From NCBI GenBank assembly GCA_035464115.1, contig DATHSN010000255.1, forward strand, positions 1-17,497: DNA of 17,497 bases, written 5' to 3'. Below are positions 1-6,054 of this stretch, in pieces; positions within the stretch are counted from its first letter, which is position 1; the number at the start of each line of letters is the position of its first letter. The position numbers and the translations under genes were made by a program. Source of the stretch: DATHSN01 sp035464115 (GTDB lineage Bacteria; Actinomycetota; Acidimicrobiia; Acidimicrobiales; SKKL01). The notes below the pieces were generated by a model. It had not been told where the DNA came from. It did not search any database and saw nothing but the letters and a program-made list of their open reading frames with translations.

Positions 1-660
1 GATCCCCACGGTGGCCGGTCCCAGCTCGCCGAGGGCCCCACCGTCGCCCCGACGGCGCTCCTGCTCGACGACGAGCTGCTCGCCACGCTCCCGTCGGCGC
101 TGGTGGCGTCCACCGGGGTGGCCGCGCTGGCCCACGCGCTCGAGGCGGCCTGGTCGCCGTCGCGCTCGCCCGAGGTCGAGGCGCTCGCCCTCGCCGCGCT
201 CGCTCTGCTGGCCGACGCCCTGCCGCGCGCCGCGGCCGATCCGACCGACGCCGAGGCGGCCGCCGCCCTGCGCGACGGGGCCGCCCTGGCCGGCCGGGCC
301 CTCGCCGCCACCACCCCCGGGGTGCAGCACGCCCTCGCCGGGCTGCTGGGGGCCCGCACCCGGATCCCCTACGGGGTCGGCCACGCCGCCATCATGGGTC
401 CCGTCGCGCGCTTCACCGCCGACCTGCTCGGGCCCATCGGCGACCGCATCGCAGCCGCCCTCGGGGCCGACGACGTGGGCGCCGGCGTCGACCGCGTGCT
501 GGCCGCGCTCGAGGTGCCGGCCCGCCTGGGGTTGCTCGGTGTGGTCGACGACGACCTCGACGCCGTCGCCCGCCAGACCGGTCCGCACCCGTGGGTGCGC
601 ACCCACCCGCGCCCGGCCGGCGAGGCCGACGTCCGGGCCCTGCTCACCGAGGCCTTGTGA
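1..660 (+). CDS. Iron-containing alcohol dehydrogenase / maleylacetate reductase family protein, 5'-truncated
   Basis: This is the C-terminal 219 residues of a gene that begins before the window; the frame is open from base 1 to TGA at 658-660. It resembles the helical C-terminal domain of group III (Fe-type) dehydrogenases: TLPSALVASTGVAALAHALEA matches the family's DAxxH helix, and GVQHALAGLLGARTRIPYG matches its second metal-binding helix. The family usually reduces or oxidises alcohols, aldehydes or maleylacetate with NAD(P). Compared with E. coli FucO (ligands D196, H200, H263, H277; H267 near the active site), only the histidines at bases 133-135 and 328-330 remain. D196 is Ala (121-123), H267 is Gly (340-342) and H277 is Tyr (370-372). 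Maleylacetate reductases also lack some ligands, so this may be a metal-independent member. The substrate cannot be told, and the NAD-binding half lies outside the window. Confidence 0.8.
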   Translation, partial: DPHGGRSQLAEGPTVAPTALLLDDELLATLPSALVASTGVAALAHALEAAWSPSRSPEVEALALAALALLADALPRAAADPTDAEAAAALRDGAALAGRALAATTPGVQHALAGLLGARTRIPYGVGHAAIMGPVARFTADLLGPIGDRIAAALGADDVGAGVDRVLAALEVPARLGLLGVVDDDLDAVARQTGPHPWVRTHPRPAGEADVRALLTEAL

Positions 661-680
661 GCCGTCGGGTCCGGGTGCCC

Positions 681-686
681 TAGGCT
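681..686 (+). promoter_or_regulatory. Possible -10 element (TAGGCT) for the FHA-cyclase gene
   Basis: TAGGCT fits the actinobacterial TANNNT -10 pattern and lies 38 bases before the chosen GTG. TTGTGA at 655-660, overlapping the previous stop codon, could be a -35, but the 20-base spacer is too long to be convincing. A transcript from here would have a leader of about 30 bases carrying GGGGAG at 715-720 as ribosome binding site. Confidence 0.3.
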
Positions 687-724
687 CAGCGCTCGTCGTC
701 GGGCCTCGTCGGGTGGGGAGCGTG

Positions 725-1615
725 GTGCGAGAGCAACGGATCGAGGTCCAGGCGCCGGGTCGGACCCCGCTGTCGGTCGTGGTGGTGGGCACCCTGGAGG
801 TCGGGCGTGACTGCGACGGCGTGGTGGTCGCCGACGCCCGCGTGTCGCGGCGCCACGCCCGGCTCAGCGTCACCCCCGCCGGGCTCGAGCTGGTCGACCT
901 CGGCACCACCAACGGGACCCTCGTGAACGGTGAGGCGATCACCGGCCCGGTGCTCGTCACCGCCGCCGACCGGATCACGCTCGGCGACACGCGCATCTCG
1001 GTCCGCGACCGCTCGGTCAGCCCCGAGCCGGCGCCCGCCGGCGATGTGCGGGGCACGATGGCCGCGCCCCCGGCGGGCGGCGGTGGCGTTGCGCCGGCGC
1101 TGCACCCCGAGCGGACCGCCACGATCGTGTTCTGCGACATCGTGGGCAGCACGGCGCTGAACGAGCGGCTCGGCGACCGTGGCTGGATGGCCGCGCTGGC
1201 CGAGCACCGCACGGTGGTGCGGCGGACCCTCCAGGAGCACGGCGGCGTCGAGATCGAGGCCCAGGGCGACGGGTTCGTGCTCGCCTTCGCCAGCGCCCGT
1301 CGCGGGATCGTGTTCGCCCGCGACCTGCAACGGGCCCTGCGCGACCTGGCCGACGCCGCCGGCGACGCCGCCATCCGCGTGCGGGTGGGCGTCCACTGCG
1401 GCGACACCATGACCGACGCCGGCGACGTGTTCGGCCAGCACGTGGTGATCGCGGCGCGGGTGTGCTCGGCGGCCGGCGCCGACGAGGTGCTGGTGACCGC
1501 GCTGGCCCGGGCCGTCGCCGGCCAGATCGACGAGGTCGGGTTCGGCCCTGCCCGGCACCTCGAGCTGAAGGGCGTGTCGGAGCCCACCGAGGTGCACCCG
1601 CTCCTCTGGGGCTGA
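725..1615 (+). CDS. FHA domain-class III adenylate/guanylate cyclase fusion protein
   Basis: A 296-residue soluble protein. Residues about 18-96 form an FHA domain, a phosphothreonine reader: VGRD at 26-29, SRRH at 41-44 and LGTTNGTLVNG at 59-69 are its loop residues. After a Gly/Pro/Ala linker, residues about 127-296 form a class III cyclase catalytic domain, which would make cAMP or cGMP as a dimer. The two metal aspartates are present (D138 in FCDIVGST, D182 in QGDGF), as are D234 and R245, equivalent to mammalian D1018 and R1029. The substrate lysine is replaced by E178 and the transition-state Asn by V241, so activity or nucleotide choice may be atypical. GTG at 725 was chosen because GGGGAG ends four bases before it; GTG at 722 or 713 is also in frame. 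It ends ten bases before the convergent HAD gene. The fusion suggests that protein phosphorylation controls the cyclase, which is inference. Confidence 0.85.
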   Translation: MREQRIEVQAPGRTPLSVVVVGTLEVGRDCDGVVVADARVSRRHARLSVTPAGLELVDLGTTNGTLVNGEAITGPVLVTAADRITLGDTRISVRDRSVSPEPAPAGDVRGTMAAPPAGGGGVAPALHPERTATIVFCDIVGSTALNERLGDRGWMAALAEHRTVVRRTLQEHGGVEIEAQGDGFVLAFASARRGIVFARDLQRALRDLADAAGDAAIRVRVGVHCGDTMTDAGDVFGQHVVIAARVCSAAGADEVLVTALARAVAGQIDEVGFGPARHLELKGVSEPTEVHPLLWG

Positions 1616-1626
1616 GCGCCGGCCCC
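1608..1626. terminator. Weak hairpin between convergent genes
   Basis: GGGGC (1608-1612) can pair with GCCCC (1622-1626) around a nine-base loop that includes the cyclase stop codon. It is the only visible candidate for ending transcription in the ten-base gap between two convergent genes. The stem is short and there is no T run. Confidence 0.25.
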
Positions 1627-2354
1627 TACCCGGCATCGCCTCCCTCGTCGAGGAGCCCCCAGCGCCGCAGCACCGTGGTGAGCTCGCGCAGCGAGGTCGC
1701 CCCGACCACCCGGTCGGGCGCGTCGGGCAGCGGAGCGTCCTCGTGAGCCCACAGGAGCGGGTACGCGACGTGCACCGCCCGGGCACCGAGCTCGAGCACG
1801 GGGAGCACGTCGCTGCGGACCGAGTTGCCCACCATCACGAAGCGGTCGGGGTGGGTGCCGTGGCGGGTGACGATGCGTCGGTAGGTGGCGACGTCCTTCT
1901 CGGCCACGATCTCGACGTCGTCGACCTGCCCGGCCAACCCGGACGCCGCCACCTTGGCCTCCTGGTGGAACAGGTCGCCCTTGGTGACGATGACCAGCCG
2001 GCCCCGGTCGCGCAGCGCGGCGAGGGTGTCGGCGACACCGTCGAGCAGCTCGATCGGGTGCGAGAGCAGCTCCTTGCCGAGCGCGATGATGCGCTGGATG
2101 TCGCGGGCGGAGACCCGGCCGTCGGACACCTCGATGGCGGTCTCGATCACCGACAGGGTGAACCCCTTCACCCCGTAGCCGAAGAGGCGCAGGTTGCGGC
2201 GCTCGGTGGCGAGCAGCGTGGCCCGCAGATCGTCGTCGGCGACCCACGGTGACAGCAGCTCGACGACGGCGTCCTCGGTGAGGGCGAAGTGGCGCTCGCT
2301 GTGCCAGAGCGTGTCGTCGCCGTCGAGTCCGATGAGCAGGGGCGACGGAGGCAC
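1626..2354 (-). CDS. HAD-family hydrolase (phosphatase-like)
   Basis: A 242-residue haloacid dehalogenase-superfamily protein, probably a small-molecule phosphatase. Motif I is LDGDDT with D11 as nucleophile, D13 as general acid and T15. Motif II/III surrounds IVTKGD, with a downstream conserved lysine, and motif IV is GNSVRSD. The alpha-helical cap lies between motifs I and II (about residues 20-90). The tail VLELGARAVHVAYPLLWAHE is typical of a subgroup of bacterial HAD hydrolases with unknown substrates. The start is uncertain. GTG at 2354 gives a protein beginning just before motif I and has no Shine-Dalgarno sequence; CACCAT on the minus strand (2362-2367), seven bases upstream, could be a weak -10 for a leaderless message. 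An ATG further upstream would run into the divergent monooxygenase gene and adds unconserved sequence. Confidence 0.82.
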   Translation of the reverse strand: MPPSPLLIGLDGDDTLWHSERHFALTEDAVVELLSPWVADDDLRATLLATERRNLRLFGYGVKGFTLSVIETAIEVSDGRVSARDIQRIIALGKELLSHPIELLDGVADTLAALRDRGRLVIVTKGDLFHQEAKVAASGLAGQVDDVEIVAEKDVATYRRIVTRHGTHPDRFVMVGNSVRSDVLPVLELGARAVHVAYPLLWAHEDAPLPDAPDRVVGATSLRELTTVLRRWGLLDEGGDAG

Positions 2355-2424
2355 GGGCGTGATGGTGGCACGTGGGGCGGGGCGCGACTCGACTCGGAGC
2401 GGGCGCGACGGCCACGATGGGCAG

Positions 2425-2844
2425 GTGAGTGTGATCAAGGTCAACGCCATCACCGTCCCCGAGGGCAGCGGCGACGAGCTCGCCCGCCGGTTCGCCGCCC
2501 GGGCCGGCGCCGTCGACGACCAGGAGGGCTTCGAGGGGTTCGAGCTGCTCCAGCCCACCGACGGCCGCACCACCTGGCTCGTCGTCACCCGTTGGCGCGA
2601 CGAGGACGCGTTCGAGGCGTGGTTGGCCTCGCCCGCGTTCGCCCACGGGCACCGCGGCGAGTCCGCCGGCTCGGGTGGCCATCCCGGCGGCGCTGCGGGC
2701 GGGGGACATCCCGGCGGCGCGCCCGGCGAGGGCCACCCGGGGGGTGGCCACCCCGGTGCGGAGGCGGGCGGACCGGCTCCGGTGGCCGTGTCGAGCGAGC
2801 TGTGGTCGTTCGTGGTCGCCGGGGGCTCGGCGCCGGACGCCTGA
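2425..2844 (+). CDS. MhuD-like haem-degrading monooxygenase (ABM domain) with Gly/His-rich insert
   Basis: A 139-residue protein of the antibiotic-biosynthesis-monooxygenase fold. It is close in pattern to mycobacterial MhuD, which opens haem to release iron and mycobilin in the cytoplasm. Residues 5-11 (KVNAITV) hold N7 and residues 63-67 (FEAWL) hold W66, the same numbers as the MhuD catalytic Asn and Trp. H74 or H76 in FAHGHR would be the axial haem ligand. The last beta strand (SSELWSFVV, 123-131) is separated from this helix by about 45 residues rich in Gly, His and Pro (78-122), much longer than the loop in MhuD. GTG at 2425 was preferred for the matching numbering; GTG at 2431 is also in frame. 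The next gene starts seven bases after the stop, so the two are probably cotranscribed. No Fur or IdeR box was recognised upstream. Confidence 0.85.
   Translation: MSVIKVNAITVPEGSGDELARRFAARAGAVDDQEGFEGFELLQPTDGRTTWLVVTRWRDEDAFEAWLASPAFAHGHRGESAGSGGHPGGAAGGGHPGGAPGEGHPGGGHPGAEAGGPAPVAVSSELWSFVVAGGSAPDA
2674..2757 (+). repeat. In-frame GHPGG-type coding repeat in the haem monooxygenase gene
   Basis: Four imperfect copies encode Gly-His-Pro-Gly at residues 85-88, 94-97, 103-106 and 108-111, spaced 9, 9 and 5 residues apart, with Gly/Ala/Pro between. Synonymous differences (CAT and CAC, GGC and GGG) show that the amino acids are kept while the DNA drifts. The segment lies between the haem-ligand helix and the final strand. 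Confidence 0.8.
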
Positions 2845-2851
2845 GCGCGCG

Positions 2852-3208
2852 GTGCTGGCGGTCCACGACTCCTTCTCCTGGTTCGTCGTCCTCGCCAACG
2901 CCGCTGCCGGGGGGTGGGCGCTCGGCGCCCACTGGGTCCCGGCGTTGCGGGGCCGCCCGGTGTGGGTCGTCACGATCGTCGCCCAGCTGGCGATCGTGGC
3001 CCAGGTCGCGCTGGGTGTGTGGCTCGTCGCCGTCGAGGGGATCGAGGCCGACGAGTTCCACGTGTTCTACGGGTTCGTCATGGTGATCACCATCGGGCTG
3101 GTGTACAGCTACCGCCAGCAGCTCGACCCGTGGCGCTACCTGCTCTACGGGTTCGGTGGGCTGTTCCTCATGGGCCTCGGGATCCGGGCCATGGTGCTGC
3201 ACGCGTGA
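2852..3208 (+). CDS. Small four-helix membrane protein, unknown function
   Basis: A 118-residue integral membrane protein that I cannot assign to a named family. Hydrophobic helices are visible at about residues 8-29, 37-61, 69-87 and 96-115. Charged and polar residues sit in the connecting loops (LRGR at 32-35, EGIEADEF at 62-69, YRQQLDPWR at 87-95). Four histidines, H5, H27, H70 and H117, fall at or near helix ends, a pattern that could bind a metal or haem, though no family motif proves it. GTG at 2852 is chosen because it lies seven bases after the monooxygenase stop and starts just before the first helix; there is no clear Shine-Dalgarno sequence, so translational coupling is likely. Pairing with a haem-degrading enzyme hints at a haem- or iron-related membrane role (inference). 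Confidence 0.7.
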   Translation: MLAVHDSFSWFVVLANAAAGGWALGAHWVPALRGRPVWVVTIVAQLAIVAQVALGVWLVAVEGIEADEFHVFYGFVMVITIGLVYSYRQQLDPWRYLLYGFGGLFLMGLGIRAMVLHA

Positions 3209-3210
3209 GC

Positions 3211-3235
3211 CGCGGGCGGGGGGTCCCCGCCCGCG
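3211..3235. terminator. Perfect 11-bp stem hairpin between convergent genes
   Basis: Bases 3211-3221 and 3225-3235 are perfect inverted copies separated by GGT, forming an all-GC-type stem with a three-base loop. It lies between the stops of the membrane-protein gene (3208) and hsp20 (3245), so it can serve both strands. It lacks a T run, which is common for terminators in GC-rich actinobacteria. Confidence 0.75.
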
Positions 3236-3244
3236 ACCACGGGC

Positions 3245-3673
3245 TCAGCTGGTGGTGGTCTCGATGGCCTGGGCCTGATCGCCGCCGCCGATCTCGACCT
3301 TGCGGGCCTTGGCCCGCTCGGCGATCGGCAGGGTGATGGTGAGCACGCCGTCGTGGTGCTCGGCGTGGATGTGGTCGGTGTCGAGGTTCTCGCCGAGGAA
3401 CAGCCGGCGGGTGACACGGCCCATCCGGCGCTCCGAGACGAGCACGTCGTCGCCCTCGCGGCGCTCGGCGGAGCGCTCGGCGGTGAGCGTGAGCACGTCG
3501 CGCTCGACGGTGACGTCGATGTCGTCGGGGGTCACGCCGGGCAGGTCGAAGCTCACGATGACCTGATCGCCGCGCCGGACGGCGTCGAAGGGGACCGCGG
3601 GCCGCACGGCGGGATCGGCGAGCTGGTCGAAGGCCCGGTCGAGCTCACGGAAGGGATCGAAGCGGAGCAGCAT
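3245..3673 (-). CDS. Small heat-shock protein, Hsp20/alpha-crystallin family
   Basis: A 142-residue ATP-independent holdase that binds unfolding proteins as an oligomer in the cytoplasm. The alpha-crystallin domain spans about residues 33-128. The entry signature (FDLPGVTPDDIDVTVERDVL) runs from residue 42, and the closing signature DGVLTITLP is at 108-116. The short N-terminal arm begins MLLRFDPFRELDRAFDQL, typical of actinobacterial Hsp18/Hsp20. The classical C-terminal I-x-I oligomerisation motif is not clearly present; VEI at 126-128 is the nearest, followed by a short polar tail. ATG at 3673 is supported by AGGAGGT (minus strand, 3679-3685) five bases upstream, the strongest ribosome binding site in the window. 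Its promoter overlaps a HAIR-type operator (separate entries), which suggests heat-shock control by HspR. Confidence 0.93.
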   Translation of the reverse strand: MLLRFDPFRELDRAFDQLADPAVRPAVPFDAVRRGDQVIVSFDLPGVTPDDIDVTVERDVLTLTAERSAERREGDDVLVSERRMGRVTRRLFLGENLDTDHIHAEHHDGVLTITLPIAERAKARKVEIGGGDQAQAIETTTS

Positions 3674-3715
3674 GTCGCACCTCCTGGAGGGTTGAGCACT
3701 CGTTTTTCCTCTCCA

Positions 3716-3744
3716 AGTGTACGTCAACAACCCTGAGTCGACAA
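3716..3744 (-). promoter_or_regulatory. hsp20 promoter (-35 TTGTCG, 17-bp spacer, -10 TACACT)
   Basis: On the minus strand TTGTCG (3739-3744) and TACACT (3716-3721) are exactly 17 bases apart. They match the housekeeping consensus at four of six positions (-35) and the TANNNT pattern (-10). Transcription would begin near 3709, leaving a leader of about 36 bases with the strong Shine-Dalgarno. The -35 lies inside the HAIR operator. Confidence 0.65.
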
Positions 3745-3752
3745 CGCTCAAG
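3732..3752 (-). promoter_or_regulatory. HAIR-like inverted repeat, probable HspR operator
   Basis: The minus strand reads CTTGAGC, seven bases, then ACTCAGG. The HspR-binding HAIR consensus is CTTGAGT-N7-ACTCAAG, so 12 of 14 arm positions match with the correct spacer. It covers the -35 of the hsp20 promoter, as expected for a repressor site. No hspR gene is in the window. Confidence 0.75.
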
Positions 3753-3782
3753 TTTCTCGCTGGGGACCGCTCTGGGACGCGA

Positions 3783-3807
3783 CACGGGGCCCCGTCGGGG
3801 CCCCGTG
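3783..3807. terminator. Perfect 12-bp inverted repeat downstream of pckG
   Basis: CACGGGGCCCCG at 3783-3794 and its exact reverse complement at 3796-3807 flank a single T. In RNA the innermost pairs would open, giving a stem of about 10 bp. It lies 36 bases past the pckG stop on the minus strand and just upstream of the hsp20 promoter, so it likely insulates hsp20 from pckG transcription. There is no T run. Confidence 0.7.
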
Positions 3808-3842
3808 CGCTGCTGGACTGCGTCGGTGGTGAGCGGTGCCGC

Positions 3843-5639
3843 TCAGCCCTGGGCCAGGCGGTCCTCGAGGTCGTCGAGCTGGCGCTTCATGGCCTCGGGC
3901 AGGCGCTCACCGATGAACTCGAAGTGCCCCTCGATGAGCGGGATCTCGCCCTTCCAGGAGTCGCGGTTCACCTCGAGCAGGGCGGCCATCGTCTCGTCGT
4001 CGACGTCGATGCCGGTGCGGTCGATGTCGTCGATGAGCGGCACCCTGCCGATCGGCGTCTCGGTGGCGCCGACCTGGCCCTCGAGGCGCTGCACGATCCA
4101 CTTGATGACCCGGCTGTTGTCGCCGAAGCCCGGCCACATGAAGTTGCCGTCGAGGTCCTTGCGGAACCAGTTGACCCAGAACAGCTTGGGGAGCTTGTCG
4201 GCGTCGGTCGCCCGGCCCATCTCGAGCCAGTGGCCCATGTAGTCGCCGGCGTTGTAGCCCATGAAGGGCAACATGGCGTAGGGGTCGAAGCGCACCTCGC
4301 CGATGTTGCCGAACGCCGCCGCGGTCTTCTCCGACGACATGATGGCGCCGAGGAACGAGCCGTGCTCCCAGTCGCGGGCCTCGGTGACGAGCGGGACGTT
4401 GGTGGCCCGCCGACCGCCGAAGATGATGGCGTCGATCGGCACGCCGGCGGGGTCCTCCCACTCGGGGGCGATCGAGGGGCAGTTGGCCGCCGGTGCCGTG
4501 AACCGGGCGTTGGGGTGCGCCGCCGGGGTCTCGGACTCGGGCGTCCAGTCGTTGCCGCGCCAGTCGATGGCGTGGGCGGGCGGCTCGGACAGATCCTCCC
4601 ACCACACGTCGCCGTCGTCGGTGAGGGCCACGTTGGTGAAGATGGTGTCGCTCTCGACCGAGGACACCGCGTTGGGGTTCGAGCTCACGTTGGTGCCCGG
4701 GGCCACGCCGAAGAACCCGGCCTCGGGGTTGATGGCGTAGAGGCGGCCGTCGGCTCCGAACTTCATCCAGGCGATGTCGTCGCCCACGGTCTCGACGGTC
4801 CAGCCCTCGATGGTGGGCACCATCATGGCCATGTTGGTCTTGCCGCACTGCGACGGGAACGCCCCGGCGATGTAGCGCTTCACGCCGTCGGGGGACGTGA
4901 CCGAGATGATGAGCATGTGCTCGGCCATCCAGCCCTCGTCGCGGGCCATCGTGGAGGCGATGCGCAGCGCCAGGCACTTCTTGCCGAGCAGGGCGTTGCC
5001 GCCGTAGCCCGATCCGTAGGACCAGATCTCGCGGGTCTCGGGGAAGTGGACGATGTACTTCGTGTCGGCGTCGCACGGCCACGCCACGTCGTCCTGGCCG
5101 GGCTCGAGGGGAGCACCGACGCTGTGGATGCACGGGACGAACTCGCCGTCGGGGCCGAGCTCGTCGAGCACCCGCTGCCCCATGCGGGTCATGATCCGCA
5201 TGTTGGTGACCACGTACGCCGAGTCGGTGAGCTCGACGCCGATGTGGGCGATGTCGGACCCGATGGGCCCCATCGAGAACGGGATGACGTAGAGCGTGCG
5301 GCCCTTCATGGCGCCGCGGTAGATCTCGGTCATCTCGGCCTTCATCTCGGCCGGCGGGCGCCAGTTGTTGGTGGGCCCGGCGTCGATCTCGGCCTCGGAG
5401 CAGATGAAGGTGCGGTCCTCGACGCGAGCCACGTCGCTCGGATCGGAGAGGGCGAGGTAGCTGTTGGGCCGCTTGGCGTCGGAGAGACGGGTGAAGGTGC
5501 CATGGTCGACCAGCAGCTGGCAGAGCCGGTCGTACTCCTCGGCCGAGCCGTCACACCACTCGACGGCGTCGGGCTGGAGCAACTCGGCCCATTCGTTGAC
5601 CCAATCGATGAGCTTCTGGTTCGTGGTGGGTGCGGTCAT
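3843..5639 (-). CDS. pckG: Phosphoenolpyruvate carboxykinase (GTP)
   Basis: A 598-residue cytosolic enzyme, full length for the GTP-dependent family. It interconverts oxaloacetate plus GTP with phosphoenolpyruvate, CO2 and GDP, at the entry to gluconeogenesis. Visible landmarks in order: FSMGPIGS (121-128); the substrate-binding WSYGSGYGGNALLGKK (206-221); the P-loop FPSQCGKTN (261-269) with C265, the hyper-reactive cysteine of GTP-type enzymes; FFGVAPGTN (309-317) in the nucleotide/metal site; then IFGGRRATNVPL and SSEKTAAAFG further on. The C-terminal third contains the WVNWFRKD and FMWPGFGDNSRV segments typical of the family. ATG at 5639 has GGAGAGG just upstream. The gene follows a small cold-shock-like gene by 43 bases on the same strand and may share its transcript. 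Nothing looks degraded. Confidence 0.97.
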   Translation of the reverse strand: MTAPTTNQKLIDWVNEWAELLQPDAVEWCDGSAEEYDRLCQLLVDHGTFTRLSDAKRPNSYLALSDPSDVARVEDRTFICSEAEIDAGPTNNWRPPAEMKAEMTEIYRGAMKGRTLYVIPFSMGPIGSDIAHIGVELTDSAYVVTNMRIMTRMGQRVLDELGPDGEFVPCIHSVGAPLEPGQDDVAWPCDADTKYIVHFPETREIWSYGSGYGGNALLGKKCLALRIASTMARDEGWMAEHMLIISVTSPDGVKRYIAGAFPSQCGKTNMAMMVPTIEGWTVETVGDDIAWMKFGADGRLYAINPEAGFFGVAPGTNVSSNPNAVSSVESDTIFTNVALTDDGDVWWEDLSEPPAHAIDWRGNDWTPESETPAAHPNARFTAPAANCPSIAPEWEDPAGVPIDAIIFGGRRATNVPLVTEARDWEHGSFLGAIMSSEKTAAAFGNIGEVRFDPYAMLPFMGYNAGDYMGHWLEMGRATDADKLPKLFWVNWFRKDLDGNFMWPGFGDNSRVIKWIVQRLEGQVGATETPIGRVPLIDDIDRTGIDVDDETMAALLEVNRDSWKGEIPLIEGHFEFIGERLPEAMKRQLDDLEDRLAQG

Positions 5640-5682
5640 GACCTCTCCGACATCGGTGGCGGGGGAACGAGACCGGCGGTGG

Positions 5683-5916
5683 CTACTCCGTGGTCGGGAA
5701 CCCGGGGGTCCCCATGTCGACCTCGGAGCCGAGGCGCAGGGCCGTGGCCCGGCCCCCGTCGTCGAGGTCGAAGACCACGCGTTGCCCGGGGCGCAGCATG
5801 CGAAACACCGATCCGGCGAGCGCCGCGGGTGCGAGCTCGACGTCGGCCAGGTCGGTGTCGCGCACGACCACGCCGTCTCCCGACACGGGGTCGTAGGACT
5901 TGACGACACCTTGCAC
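5683..5916 (-). CDS. Small cold-shock-domain-like protein
   Basis: A 77-residue protein whose beginning MQGVVKSYDP, followed by GDGVVV (13-18) and GSVFRMLRPGQRVVFDL (35-51), follows the beta-barrel layout of cold-shock (OB-fold) proteins: a GxVKxF-like first strand, a GxGxV second strand and a PGQxVxFD fourth strand. The aromatic RNA-binding motifs of CspA (KGFGFI and VFVH) are not conserved: the first is replaced by SGDGVVV and the second by DVELAP. RNA or DNA binding is therefore uncertain. The C-terminal tail (66-77) is unstructured. GTG at 5916 has GAGGAG nine bases upstream. The gene ends 43 bases before pckG, so it may be the leading gene of a two-gene message. Any regulatory role on pckG is speculation. 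Confidence 0.72.
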   Translation of the reverse strand: MQGVVKSYDPVSGDGVVVRDTDLADVELAPAALAGSVFRMLRPGQRVVFDLDDGGRATALRLGSEVDMGTPGFPTTE

Positions 5917-5948
5917 TGATCGCTGCTCCTCTGTCCGGTCTGCGATCC

Positions 5949-5954
5949 ACCGTA
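5949..5954 (-). promoter_or_regulatory. Possible -10 element (TACGGT) for the cold-shock-like gene and pckG
   Basis: TACGGT on the minus strand fits TANNNT and lies 32 bases before the GTG start, leaving room for the ribosome binding site. No good -35 is visible at 16-18 bases. It is the only candidate between the gene and the hairpin cluster. Confidence 0.35.
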
Positions 5955-5997
5955 GCGGTCGGCACCTGCACGAACCACTTGGCGAACGGCCTTCCCA

Positions 5998-6017
5998 CAG
6001 GGGCCGAACGACCCCTG
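5998..6017. terminator. Six-bp stem hairpin, first of the cluster
   Basis: CAGGGG (5998-6003) pairs with CCCCTG (6012-6017) around an eight-base loop. It belongs to a series of hairpins filling the space between the cold-shock-like gene and rpmB. Confidence 0.4.
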
Positions 6018-6027
6018 CGACGCGACG

Positions 6028-6049
6028 AGGGCCGCCCTCGGGCGGCCCT
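6028..6049. terminator. Perfect 10-bp inverted repeat downstream of rpmB
   Basis: AGGGCCGCCC (6028-6037) and its exact reverse complement (6040-6049) flank two bases, so the top pairs would open in RNA. It lies about 90 bases beyond the rpmB stop on the minus strand, after the three 28-bp hairpin units, and is the strongest terminator candidate for rpmB. Confidence 0.6.
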
Positions 6050-6054
6050 GCGAC

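Noticed and set aside
11..724. Extending the FHA-cyclase gene upstream to base 11
   Set aside because: The extra 238 residues are Pro/Arg/Ser shadow sequence lying over the dehydrogenase-family gene; the FHA domain starts just after GTG 725 with a ribosome binding site.
2194..2424. Extending the haem monooxygenase upstream to 2194
   Set aside because: The extension is Ser/Arg-rich, overlaps the HAD gene on the other strand, and the MhuD-like protein is complete from GTG 2425 with matching residue numbers.
3717..5903. 728-codon open frame on the plus strand opposite pckG
   Set aside because: Its translation is a Val/Gly/Asp/His-rich antisense of PEP carboxykinase with no domain; codon-position GC bias supports the minus-strand gene.
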